Source: Rhodopirellula sp. P2 (GTDB taxonomy: Bacteria > Planctomycetota > Planctomycetia > Pirellulales > Pirellulaceae). Taken from it: 64,000 nt of DNA. Each line of letters starts with the position of its first letter. Position 1 is the stretch's first letter. Positions 54,557 through 63,559 of the stretch are shown here, piece after piece. The stretch is taken from the NCBI RefSeq assembly GCF_028768465.1, contig NZ_CP118225.1:4259001-4323000 (forward strand), given 5' to 3'. A program made the translations under genes and the position numbers. The notes below the pieces were generated by a model, which was given only the letters and a program-made list of their open reading frames with translations, was not told the DNA's origin and did no database searches.

Positions 54557-55483
54557 GTGGGTTTTCTCAAGCAGACGTTTTCGGAATTTTCAAAGGATCG
54601 CTGCAGCACGTTGGCAGCGGCTTTGGCGTACTACACCGCGTTTGCTCTGCCACCGCTGTTGTATTTGATGTTGACCGTGCTGACGTTTGGTCTGTCGGTG
54701 ATGTACGACAGCGAGCAAGCGACCGACAAGGCGCAAGGGATTTTGCAATCGCAAGCGTCGCAGATGATCGGTAATCCGGCAGCGGTGGACCAAATTGAAA
54801 CGATCATGAACAACCACGAGCAAGCCTCAGGGAAGTGGTGGAAAACGCTGCTGAGTTTCGCCGGGATTTTGGTGGGGGCAACGGGAGTTGTCTCGGCATT
54901 GCAGGGGGCGCTGAACCAGGTTTGGGAGGTGAAGCCGGATCCGGAAAACAGTGGCATCAAGGACATGCTCGCCAAGCGGTTCTTGTCGTTTGGAATGATC
55001 CTGGGACTCGGTTTTCTGATGCTGGTTTCGCTGGTTGTGTCCTCCGTGTTGACTGCCTTGGGAGATCAGGTGGGGGGCTGGATCGGGATGTCGGAAACGG
55101 TGGCGCAGCTCGCGAATTTCGGAGTGCAGGCGGTGGTGGTGTTTGTGATCTTTGCATCGATTTTCAAATTCATGCCGGACGCGGTCGCGAAGTGGCGTGA
55201 TGTGGCGGTTGGCGCAGCACTGACAACGATTCTGTTTTTGATCGGGCGATACGCGATGCAGCTGTATTTCTCGATGAGTGAACCGGGGGCTCAGCTCGGC
55301 GCTGCGGCCGCGTCACTGGCCGTGTTGTTGGTTTGGGTTTACTACACCGCGATGATTGTGTTGCTGGGGGCAGAGGCCACTCAGGTGTACGCGGTTCGCT
55401 ACGGGGACGGCATCCAACCCGAACCCAAAGCGGTTCGCGTGGTGGAGCAAATCAAACGAGAGGGCGATCGCAGCTCGGCGTGA
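54557..55483 (+). CDS. YihY/BrkB-family inner-membrane protein
   Basis: The 308-residue protein has the YihY/virulence-factor BrkB pattern. The N-terminus FSKDRCSTLAAALAYYTAFALPPLL carries the conserved AALAYYTAFA box. About six membrane helices follow. The family signature around GATGVVSALQGALNQVWEV and the late LGAAAASLAVLLVWVYYTAMIVLLGAEATQVYA are clear. It was once mis-annotated as ribonuclease BN; transport or envelope roles have been proposed, none proven. The GTG start places the first helix correctly. It ends in a charged cytosolic tail and is convergent with the next gene. Confidence 0.88.
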   Translation: MGFLKQTFSEFSKDRCSTLAAALAYYTAFALPPLLYLMLTVLTFGLSVMYDSEQATDKAQGILQSQASQMIGNPAAVDQIETIMNNHEQASGKWWKTLLSFAGILVGATGVVSALQGALNQVWEVKPDPENSGIKDMLAKRFLSFGMILGLGFLMLVSLVVSSVLTALGDQVGGWIGMSETVAQLANFGVQAVVVFVIFASIFKFMPDAVAKWRDVAVGAALTTILFLIGRYAMQLYFSMSEPGAQLGAAAASLAVLLVWVYYTAMIVLLGAEATQVYAVRYGDGIQPEPKAVRVVEQIKREGDRSSA

Positions 55484-55525
55484 TCGAAAGTTAGGTTCTG
55501 ATCGCAACCGCATGGTGGCAAGCGA

Positions 55526-56710
55526 TCAAACCAGTCCAGCGTCACGATTCTGATCTCGTTGTGTCGCTGCTGCGATAGCAGGCAAGGACGCCTTGGGTAG
55601 CAGGCCCAGGCGTTCCGCGATGACGCTGACCTCGATGCTGTCCTTGACCAAGTGCATCGGGACGCCTGCTGCCAAGCTTTGCCTGGTGAAACGATCGACC
55701 TTTTGATCGTGATCGCTGAGTGCATCTGGATCGATGTCTCGAATGAAAATCGCTCGGATGCGGTCGCCAAACTCTTCGGCCGCGGTCGCGTACAGACGCG
55801 CGTCCTCTTGACCAGAATCCCCTACCAGCACGAATGGAAGTTCAGGGAAAGCGTTCATCAGGGAACGCGTTTGTTCGAGCTTGCGATCATGACCTTGCTT
55901 GATGAATTTGTGCTGATCGATACCGAGGTCACGCAGAAACAGAGGGCCTTTGGGGATCGCGTTGCTCTGGAGGAAGTCTTCCAGCAGATCGGACAGGTTC
56001 CATGGCGACGATGAAACGTAAAAGATCGGATTCACAGCTGGCCCGAAACGGTGCCCGTCATGTTGCATCCATTCATAGAGCGAGGCAACGCCTTCCAGTG
56101 GAGCCCGGGTTCGCGCGTTGCCGAAGAAGGTCAGCTTGGCCATTGTGGCAATGTCGGTGACACCGGTTCGAAGAATGGTGTCATCAACATCGCTGACGAT
56201 GGCGTACTTTGCATGACTAGGAGTTTGAAGGACGTCGCAGGTGGTGAGTGAGTCAAACGGTGTGATGCGTTCGTCATCCACAATCGCGAGATGGGCCAGC
56301 GACCAAAATTCAGACTCGGTCTTGCTGCGATTCCGTGGCAGATCGAGTTGGAAGTAGCCTTCCGCGTCGCTGGTGGTGCGACCGCTGGAGCCTGCGAAAG
56401 AACCTTCCAGGGTGACGCCGGGAATTTCGTCGCTCGCAAATCGACGCCAGGAATGCCCCAGGTTTTGCCACCATCGATCGTTGTGGAAATCAGGGTCCAA
56501 GGGCGGGTTGGCGAGAACTCGCCCGCGAAGATGAATGGTGTCGGCGGTCGCGAACCCGGTGTAAGCCTGGATCTGAGGCGTGACGCCTGGTCCCCAACGC
56601 TGGCGGATTCGCCGGATGGCCGCGTCCGCCACCTCGTCTGCCGTCCCCGCGGTGCGGGTGAGCCAGTTGCGAAGAGAGTTGGGAACCGGTGGGGGAGCAG
56701 ATTGGGGCAT
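55526..56710 (-). CDS. App1-type phosphatidate phosphatase (DUF2183)
   Basis: The 394-residue protein has the HAD-like phosphatase motif VSDVDDTILRTGVTD (about residue 172), followed by FYVSSSPWNLSDLLEDFL and FVLVGDSGQEDARLYA, which hold the Ser and Asp residues of motifs II and IV. This arrangement is that of App1/DUF2183 phosphatidate phosphatases. The N-terminal 165 residues carry a beta-sandwich-like region (GVTLEGSFAGSSGRTTSDAEGYFQLDL). No signal peptide or membrane helix is visible, so it may act at the inner membrane surface from the cytosol. The enzyme would convert phosphatidic acid to diacylglycerol; specificity is by family only. Confidence 0.85.
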   Translation of the reverse strand: MPQSAPPPVPNSLRNWLTRTAGTADEVADAAIRRIRQRWGPGVTPQIQAYTGFATADTIHLRGRVLANPPLDPDFHNDRWWQNLGHSWRRFASDEIPGVTLEGSFAGSSGRTTSDAEGYFQLDLPRNRSKTESEFWSLAHLAIVDDERITPFDSLTTCDVLQTPSHAKYAIVSDVDDTILRTGVTDIATMAKLTFFGNARTRAPLEGVASLYEWMQHDGHRFGPAVNPIFYVSSSPWNLSDLLEDFLQSNAIPKGPLFLRDLGIDQHKFIKQGHDRKLEQTRSLMNAFPELPFVLVGDSGQEDARLYATAAEEFGDRIRAIFIRDIDPDALSDHDQKVDRFTRQSLAAGVPMHLVKDSIEVSVIAERLGLLPKASLPAIAAATQRDQNRDAGLV

Positions 56711-56746
56711 GGATGACAGGGAGTGAACGGGAACGTGAAAGCTCTT

Positions 56747-56874
56747 AACCAGTTCGGCAGGAGTCTTTCAACATTGGGAATGTTTGGGGGAGCGTCGTTG
56801 CTCCTACGTACAACCGGGGCTGACGCCCAAACGGCTCACATCGTTGCACCCGATCATTCCTGCCGACCTGCTTA
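56747..56874. repeat. Dispersed palindromic element, family 1, copy C
   Basis: Ends TAACCAGTTCGGCAGGA and the complement of TCCTGCCGACCTGCTTA, with the inner GTCGTTGCTCCTACGTACAA closely matching copy A. Copies A and C are the most similar pair. It fills the gap between the phosphatase and kinase genes. Confidence 0.75.
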
Positions 56875-56898
56875 CGTAGAGCAAATCCGGCGCCACGC

Positions 56899-59800
56899 TC
56901 AGCCGTCTAGCAATGCTTTGGCGATTCGAAGCAAGCGGTTCACCTTCAACGGCTTGCTCAGGTATTCGTCGAAGCCTTCACTGATCAGTCGCCGACGGGT
57001 GCCTTTCATGGCGTCAGCGGTCAGCGCGATCACTGGCAGTTCGATCCCTCGACTGCGAAGTTCGCGAACCGCGCCCAGTCCATCCAGTTCGGGCATTTGC
57101 ATGTCCATCAGGCAAAGATCGAATGGCGAATCTTGCGCGATCGCCGCGACAATCATGTCAACAGCCTGGCGTCCGTTTTCGGCGACCTCGACTTCACAGC
57201 CCGCCTTTTTAAGGAAGTGTTGAGCCACGAACCGGACGTCTCGCATGTCGTCGGCAATCAAGACTCGGGAGTTCAGTTGGATGTTCTGATCAAGGGTTGT
57301 TTTCAGGTTGTCGCTGTCGCGTTCATCGTTCAGTTGAATGGTCAGGTGGCTCATCGGGCCGATTGGATCGACCGGCAACCGGATGGAAAATTCGCTGCCC
57401 TCCCCTTCGGTGCTGTTGACCTGGATGGTGCCGCCCAGGGCGTTGACGAGTCGCTTTGTGATGCTGAGTCCCAGTCCCGTGCCACCAAACCGATTGGAGA
57501 TCGTGGCGTCGGCTTGGACGAATGGTTGGAAGAGCATCCGAAGCTTTTCGTCAGCGATCCCGATGCCATTGTCGACCACCTTCAATATCAAGTGGGTCTG
57601 ATGCTCGTTGCATTCGGACCGGACGATCACGTCGACGCGTCCCTTGGGCGCGAATTTGATTGCGTTGGCGATCAGGTTGATCATGATCTGCCGAAGTCGG
57701 GCGGAGTCGGTGGTGATGGTTTGCGGCAGCGGTTCGCTGACATCGAAGTGCAGAGTGTTCTCGTAATCTTGCGTACGCATCTTCATGGTTTCGAAGATGT
57801 CACCCAAGAGTTCGCCCAGCGAAACGCTGTTGGTGGCGGTGGTGAATTTGTTGGCTTCGATGCGAGAGAGATCCAGCACATCCCCGAGCAGTCGCAACAG
57901 GTAGTCACCGTTTCGTTGGATGGTTGCCAAGTATTCCTGGATGGTGCTTTCGTCGGGGTCTTCCTGCAGAATCTTCGTGAACCCAAGCATCGCGGACAGC
58001 GGTGTGCGAAGTTCGTGGCTCATGTTCGCCAGGAAACGACTCTTGGCATCGTTCGCGGCGTCCGCTGCCAGTTTGGCTTCCCGGAGTTCGTTCTCGACTC
58101 GCAAGCGATCCTCGATGTCGACGAAGGTCACCACCGCTCCGATGATGGTGTTGTTTTCGTGGATCGGGTGACACCAATATTCGACCGGGAAGCTTTCGCC
58201 GTCTTTCCGGCTGAATCGTTCGTCATAACGATTGAGCGCTTCGCCCTCGTGGATCGCGCTGAGAATTTGCAATTGCTGACGATCGAATGGGTGCCCGTCC
58301 GCATCGCGAGGCTGGGCCAGATCGGCCAACTCGAGCCCAACAATTTCGCTGCCGGAACGGTAGCCCAGCATCCGGGCCGCCTTCTCGTTGCTGAAGGTGC
58401 ACGTGCCATCGACGTCCAATCCGAAGATGCCTTCGGCGGTTGAATCCAAGAGGAGACGAATCGTTCGTTCATTGGTTTCCGTTTGCCTGGCCGACTCGAT
58501 GCGTTCGGTCACATCGTTTTGGACGCCGACAAAATGAGTCAGTTGGTTGTGTTCATTGTGGACTGGAGTGATGTAGAGGTCATTCCAGAATGGCTCGCCG
58601 TTTTTGCGATAGTTCTTGATCAGCTCACGGACGGATTCACCACGATCCAGTGCTCGGTGAATCGTTTGGATGGTTTCTGGATCGGTCTCTGCCCCTTGCA
58701 AGAATCGGCAATTGTGACCCAGGATTTCCTGTTCGGAAAATCCGGTCATGTCCATGAAGCCTTGATTGACGAACATGATGGGGTGATCGGCCTGCGAGCA
58801 ATCGGTGATCACAATCCCATTGGCAGCTGATTGAATCGCCTTGCTCAGCAGACGCATCTGTGCCTCATGCGATTTGCGAAGCGAGATGTCGCGAATTGAT
58901 GCGAACAGGCATTGCCGGTTCTGCAGGGTGACGGGCGTCAATGCAATTTCGACGGGGAACTCCGTGGCGTCCTTTCGGCGATGCCAGGATTCGAACAGAT
59001 CGCCGCGTTTGCCGTGGGCGTTTTCGAGGCGTTCGTCGTAGGTTTGCGGGTCCCTCACGGACTTGAAACGCGAGAGCAACTGTCCTGACAATTCCTCTTG
59101 TGTGTAACCGAGTTGCTCGCACATCTTGCGATTGGCGTAGCTGATCTTTCCCTTGTGGTCGAGCAACACGAGTGCATCGATGTTCTCATCCGCCATGAAT
59201 TTGAACTTCAGGACGTCCCGCTCCGCTTTTCGAAGACCATTGACGTCAATGAAAGCGAGCACCACCCCGCTGGCTTCGTGATTGCGAAGGTAGGGCAGCG
59301 CTCGAATCAAGTAGGACGACTCGCGACAGGTGACTTCCCATTCCATTTCGATGCGTTCGTCGCGAACCGTTTGGACACGTTCCAGGAACTGTTTGTCATC
59401 GATGGGTTGAATGAAGGATTCGAACAATCGGCCGGCGTCGTCGGGTTCGATGGATAACAAACGCGAGATCTCGGGGGTGACGCGTCGAATCCGCAGTTCA
59501 CTGTCCAAGAACACCACTCCAACCCGTGTGGTCGCCAAGAGATTGACCATGTCCGCGTTGGCTTCATTCAGTTCGTTGACACGGACCTGAAGTTCCGCGT
59601 TGACGCTGTAAAGCTCTTCGTTGACGCTTTGCAGTTCCTCGTTGCTGGCGACCATTTCTTCATTGGTCGCTTGCAGTTCCTCGTTGGAGGTTTCAAGTTC
59701 TTCGATCGTCGCCTGAAGATTCTGGCGGTTGAAACTGAGTTCCTGCTCCAGGTCTTCGATTCGCGAGTGGGCTGCCGACGAAAAGTCCAACATGGTTTTC

Positions 59801-61791
59801 GTGGAGGAACCTGGGTTCGCAGGATCGGCCGCGTCCTCCCGGGCGATGTTTGGGATTTCGGAGGACTTGAATTGGACGAGGATGCAGGTCTCGGCCATCT
59901 TGGGGATTTGGTAGGGCTGGACGATCAAATCCAGCATCCGATTGGGGCCGTCGACAGGCGATGGAATGCCGTGGTAGTGGACGACTTTGTTCTGTTTGAC
60001 GGCCTGAGTCACCGCGGCACCGATCGAGGCTCGCAATTCCTTGGAGACCATGTGGAGGATGTTGTCCGAGGGGACTCCATCTGGGACCCGCAAGTATTGG
60101 TTCATCCCTGGGAAGGTGTGGATGATTCGGTAGTCGGTGTCGATCACGACACTCGGCGGCATCTTGTCGGCCAACAGAACGTTGTAGATCTCGAGCAGAT
60201 TGTCGCCGCGTCGTTTCTGGGGTGTGGTGACGGTCGCCGGCGGGCTGGCGGTCATCCGTGGGAGCGATTGGTTGGTGAGCGGCATCCGGAGTTCGATGGG
60301 CAGGCGAACATCCCGCCGTTTTCGGAAAAGCTTCCATTGAGAGTTGATGGCATCGAATTCGTCGCCAATGTCACCCACGCTTTCGCTGGGGCCCAAGAAC
60401 AGAATCCCATTCGCTTTCAGGGCGAAGTGAAACAGTGACAGTGTTTTGCGTTGCGCCGGTGACTGCAAGTAGATCAGCATGTTGCGGCACGACACCAAAT
60501 CCATCTGAGTGAACGGTGGGTCGTTGATCACGTTCTGCGCGGCAAAGACGACGCTTCTTCGCAGGGAATCCTTGACCACATAGGCCGTGTCTCGGCGAGT
60601 GAAGAACCGGTCGCGTCGTTCAACGGAAATTTCGTTGAGTTGTGCTTCGGAATAGACGCCGGTGGCCGCGATTTGCAGAGATCCTCGGTGCGGGTCGGTC
60701 GCAAACATCTTGAAATCGAGGTTGCGACCCGATCGTTCGATTCCTTCTCGCATCATCATGGCGATCGAGTAGGCCTCTTCTCCGGTTGCGCATCCACAAA
60801 CCCAAATGCGGATGGTGTCTTCGGCACGCTCAATCAGTTCTGGGATGACCTGAGTTTCCAGCACATCGAAGGCATCTCGATCGCGGAAAAATTTGGTGAC
60901 CCCGATCAATAAATCACGATAGAGTTCGTTCACTTCATCGGCGTGCTCGTTGATGTGGGCAACGTATTGAGTGAGGTCGTCCAGATGAAGCAGGTCCATT
61001 CGCCGCTGAATGCGGCGGTGAACCGTTCCCACTTTGTAGTGATTGAAATCGATTCCGTGGTTCTGTTTGAGCAACTGGAAAACTCGCTCCAGCCCGGAGC
61101 GTTGGATCTCTTCCATCTTGGACGGATGATCGGCGATCGATTTCTGCCCGTCGAACAGGTATTGCTGCAACGCTTCGCCCATGTGCTCGGGCGCCAGTTC
61201 CAAATCGATCTGGCCGGTGTTGCGGGCGTTCATCGGCATGGAGTCAAATTTGCACGTCGCAGGGTCTTGGATGACAACCAAGCCGTTGTGGTTGCTGATC
61301 TCGACGACACCTCGCGACCCATCGCTGCCGGTCCCGGAGAGGATGATTCCGATGGCACGTTCGCGGACGTCTTGCGCGAGTGACCGTAGGAATTGGTCGA
61401 TGGGATGGGTCAGCACTTTTGCGTTGCCCCGGTCGGTGAGCAGCAGCTTGCCATTGCTGATCACCATCTCTTTCTTGGCGGGGATCAAATAGATCGTGTC
61501 AGGTTGGACCTGGACCCCGTTGTCGACCACTTCCACCGGAATGTTGGTGACTCGGCGAAGCAAGTCGTCCATGTGGCTTTTGAAGTCCGGTGACAAATGC
61601 TGAACGACGACAAAGGACATCCCCGTGGCGACCGGCATCTTTCCGAACAACTTTTCCAGAGCTTCTAGACCGCCCGCCGAAGCCCCGATTCCAACCACAT
61701 GCTGCGGAGTTAGACGGACTGGCTGGTCGCGGTCGACGCTCTCGGTTTCGGAAGCGATCGAGGCGTTGTTGGATGAGTTGCTGTCAGCCAT
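56899..61791 (-). CDS. CheB-CheR-PAS-LOV-histidine kinase-receiver fusion
   Basis: The 1630-residue signalling protein combines chemotaxis methylesterase, methyltransferase and hybrid kinase parts. CheB (25-215) has Ser38, His65 and Asp157. CheR (225-495) has the SAM loop VCGCATGEEAY. A PAS-like region follows, then a coiled coil (675-745, repeated SNEELQ). PAS domains lie at about 745-855 and 860-975. A domain at 980-1100 has the LOV motif GHNCRFLQG (Cys1028) and KNGEPFWNDLYITPV. Another PAS (1105-1230) precedes HisKA (His1259 in NMSHELRTPL) and HATPase (N box around 1376, DNGIGIAD, GGTGLGLS). The receiver has Asp1563 and Lys1613. All catalytic residues checked are present. There is no membrane helix, so it is cytosolic. 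A receiver gene lies upstream on the same strand. Confidence 0.92.
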   Translation of the reverse strand: MADSNSSNNASIASETESVDRDQPVRLTPQHVVGIGASAGGLEALEKLFGKMPVATGMSFVVVQHLSPDFKSHMDDLLRRVTNIPVEVVDNGVQVQPDTIYLIPAKKEMVISNGKLLLTDRGNAKVLTHPIDQFLRSLAQDVRERAIGIILSGTGSDGSRGVVEISNHNGLVVIQDPATCKFDSMPMNARNTGQIDLELAPEHMGEALQQYLFDGQKSIADHPSKMEEIQRSGLERVFQLLKQNHGIDFNHYKVGTVHRRIQRRMDLLHLDDLTQYVAHINEHADEVNELYRDLLIGVTKFFRDRDAFDVLETQVIPELIERAEDTIRIWVCGCATGEEAYSIAMMMREGIERSGRNLDFKMFATDPHRGSLQIAATGVYSEAQLNEISVERRDRFFTRRDTAYVVKDSLRRSVVFAAQNVINDPPFTQMDLVSCRNMLIYLQSPAQRKTLSLFHFALKANGILFLGPSESVGDIGDEFDAINSQWKLFRKRRDVRLPIELRMPLTNQSLPRMTASPPATVTTPQKRRGDNLLEIYNVLLADKMPPSVVIDTDYRIIHTFPGMNQYLRVPDGVPSDNILHMVSKELRASIGAAVTQAVKQNKVVHYHGIPSPVDGPNRMLDLIVQPYQIPKMAETCILVQFKSSEIPNIAREDAADPANPGSSTKTMLDFSSAAHSRIEDLEQELSFNRQNLQATIEELETSNEELQATNEEMVASNEELQSVNEELYSVNAELQVRVNELNEANADMVNLLATTRVGVVFLDSELRIRRVTPEISRLLSIEPDDAGRLFESFIQPIDDKQFLERVQTVRDERIEMEWEVTCRESSYLIRALPYLRNHEASGVVLAFIDVNGLRKAERDVLKFKFMADENIDALVLLDHKGKISYANRKMCEQLGYTQEELSGQLLSRFKSVRDPQTYDERLENAHGKRGDLFESWHRRKDATEFPVEIALTPVTLQNRQCLFASIRDISLRKSHEAQMRLLSKAIQSAANGIVITDCSQADHPIMFVNQGFMDMTGFSEQEILGHNCRFLQGAETDPETIQTIHRALDRGESVRELIKNYRKNGEPFWNDLYITPVHNEHNQLTHFVGVQNDVTERIESARQTETNERTIRLLLDSTAEGIFGLDVDGTCTFSNEKAARMLGYRSGSEIVGLELADLAQPRDADGHPFDRQQLQILSAIHEGEALNRYDERFSRKDGESFPVEYWCHPIHENNTIIGAVVTFVDIEDRLRVENELREAKLAADAANDAKSRFLANMSHELRTPLSAMLGFTKILQEDPDESTIQEYLATIQRNGDYLLRLLGDVLDLSRIEANKFTTATNSVSLGELLGDIFETMKMRTQDYENTLHFDVSEPLPQTITTDSARLRQIMINLIANAIKFAPKGRVDVIVRSECNEHQTHLILKVVDNGIGIADEKLRMLFQPFVQADATISNRFGGTGLGLSITKRLVNALGGTIQVNSTEGEGSEFSIRLPVDPIGPMSHLTIQLNDERDSDNLKTTLDQNIQLNSRVLIADDMRDVRFVAQHFLKKAGCEVEVAENGRQAVDMIVAAIAQDSPFDLCLMDMQMPELDGLGAVRELRSRGIELPVIALTADAMKGTRRRLISEGFDEYLSKPLKVNRLLRIAKALLDG

Positions 61792-62163
61792 AGATGATGG
61801 TTTGAAAGGGACTGGTTGCCGTCTCGAAGGGCCCTTTCATTCAATGGCGAGTTGGGCACCTGGCGGGGATCCATGAGTCAGGTGATCAACAGGAAGCTGA
61901 GATGATTGTCTGCCATCCCATCATGGCATCCGATTGCAAAACGACCGCGTTGAACGAGTTGGCACCGCTGCAAACTGGATGCCGTTTCAGTTTAAGAATG
62001 CACCGAGGGTTGTCAATCTTACCTGGTGTCCGGGAAGCGATGCTTTCGCGAGGGGGGCGATTGCACCGGTGGCTGGCTTCAAATCGATCGGTGTGATGGA
62101 ATTGCAATCAAACGACGTCAGCGGATGCCGCCTCGCGTGGAGCGAATGACGAAATCCGATGAG
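61792..62163. other. Gap between receiver and hybrid kinase genes
   Basis: No gene is supported in these 372 bases. They should contain the kinase promoter if it is not read from the receiver gene upstream. No palindromic repeat of the families seen elsewhere is present. Confidence 0.45.
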
Positions 62164-62658
62164 TCAGAATTCACGGAACTCCGAGGCAATGCGACGGAAT
62201 CGTGCCGAGACGGAGTGGGCGGCCGTCGAGCCATCGCCGGGCGGCATGGGGCTGTTGCCTTGAGTGATGAATCGCACGCAGCCGACCACCTGCTCTTTCG
62301 AGACCGGCTTTCTCAAATAGGCGTTTCCACCCAGGACCGCAATCATTCGATGGATTTCACCATCTTCCATGCTGCTCGAAATGATGACGGGAATGGCGGC
62401 AACTTTCGGGTTTGCGTCGGATCGAACGGTTTGCAACAAGTGCAGGCCGCTGACATGGGGCATGTCGATGTCGGCGATCACCAGGTCGGTGGGTTCGCGG
62501 CGCAATTCCGTGAGCGCCGTGTCGCCACATGACGCATGAACGACTGAGTACCCCAGTTCTCGCATCCAGTGTCCCAATTGCTCTCGGATGACGCGAACGT
62601 CGTCCGCGATCACACACCGGCGGGGGTGATCCGTTTCGTGGGGCGATGTTGTTGGCAT
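62164..62658 (-). CDS. Single-domain response regulator
   Basis: The 164-residue protein is a receiver domain with short tails: the acidic pair in CVIADDVRVIREQL, phosphoacceptor Asp in DLVIADIDMPHVSG, Ser replacing Thr in PVIISSSMEDG, and Lys in NAYLRKPVSKEQV. The C-terminal 35 residues are unstructured, and there is no DNA-binding domain. It probably relays phosphate to or from other proteins, as CheY-type regulators do. It lies directly upstream of the large hybrid kinase on the same strand, the obvious candidate partner. The start ATG is clear. Confidence 0.88.
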   Translation of the reverse strand: MPTTSPHETDHPRRCVIADDVRVIREQLGHWMRELGYSVVHASCGDTALTELRREPTDLVIADIDMPHVSGLHLLQTVRSDANPKVAAIPVIISSSMEDGEIHRMIAVLGGNAYLRKPVSKEQVVGCVRFITQGNSPMPPGDGSTAAHSVSARFRRIASEFREF

Positions 62659-62782
62659 ATAGACTCGTGGGCGTGGAGGGAGCTCGCGACCAGGGAAGCG
62701 AACGACGTGTAAGCGAACGACGTGCCAAACGGTTCAAACCATTCCGGGTTGGGTACGTCCAGTCTCTCCCCAAAGATCCCAA

Positions 62783-63556
62783 TCACGACGGGACCGATCG
62801 GCTTGGCTGGGAACTTTCAGCGGCGGATTCGGGCGGGAAATCCTGAGGGCGTCGGCGCCAAAGCTGGATCGATGTGGCGACGTACGCGACGGGGTACCCG
62901 AGCGAGATGACCGCCAGCCAAATTGGTGGGTGGGGATAAGACGGAAGCATCGCGAGCAAGGCCAGCGTCCAGACCGCAGATCCCAGTAGCAACCAACGCC
63001 GATGCCGGCGCGGTGCTTGGTTGGGATAAATCAAATGGATCGGCGCCACAGTCAATCCAGCCAGCAACCACAGCAGCACGGCGACGGGCCAAGGGCCCCA
63101 CGACACGTGCACGATTCCTGCGTAGAAGACCGCAATGTTCCAGTAGGACGGGAATCCACGAAAGAATCCGTGACGTTCGTTCTTTGCTTCGCGATGAGCA
63201 AATCCAAACAGACTGGCGCCCATCGCCAAGGAGACTGTGAACCCCAGCCCAGTTGGCATCCAGTCCATCCGCCAGGCCAGCATCAACGGGATAAACGCGA
63301 AGGTGAGGTAGTCCAACAAATCATCCATGGTCCGGCCGTCAATTGACGGGGCTGTCGTTTGGACGTGATAGCGGCGTGCCAGCGGACCATCGACGGCATC
63401 GATGAGTGTCGTCAACAAAAGCCATCCAAAGACTCGACGCGGATCGCAGTCGGTTTGGATGATCTCGTGCATCGCAAGGGCGGCAGGGATGATGCCGGAA
63501 GCGGTGAACACGTGCACGCCGTAGGCGATCCACTTTTCCCTGCGTGGCTTCCACAT
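62783..63556 (-). CDS. CDP-alcohol phosphatidyltransferase, phosphatidylcholine synthase-like
   Basis: The 257-residue membrane enzyme has the CDP-alcohol phosphotransferase signature, slightly stretched: DAVDGPLARR followed by GRTMDDLLDY, with all Asp, Gly and Arg positions kept. The opening KWIAYGVHVFTASGIIPA and the later FFRGFPSYWNIAVFYAG are typical of bacterial Pcs, which makes phosphatidylcholine from CDP-diacylglycerol and choline. Seven or eight membrane helices are visible. A different head-group alcohol cannot be excluded. The gene begins three bases after the stop of the upstream phosphatase-family gene, so the two form an operon. Confidence 0.8.
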   Translation of the reverse strand: MWKPRREKWIAYGVHVFTASGIIPAALAMHEIIQTDCDPRRVFGWLLLTTLIDAVDGPLARRYHVQTTAPSIDGRTMDDLLDYLTFAFIPLMLAWRMDWMPTGLGFTVSLAMGASLFGFAHREAKNERHGFFRGFPSYWNIAVFYAGIVHVSWGPWPVAVLLWLLAGLTVAPIHLIYPNQAPRRHRRWLLLGSAVWTLALLAMLPSYPHPPIWLAVISLGYPVAYVATSIQLWRRRPQDFPPESAAESSQPSRSVPS

Positions 63557-63559
63557 GGC

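Noticed and set aside
57097..58443. 448-codon plus-strand frame within the hybrid kinase region
   Set aside because: It is antisense to the conserved kinase and PAS coding sequence and has no domain of its own.
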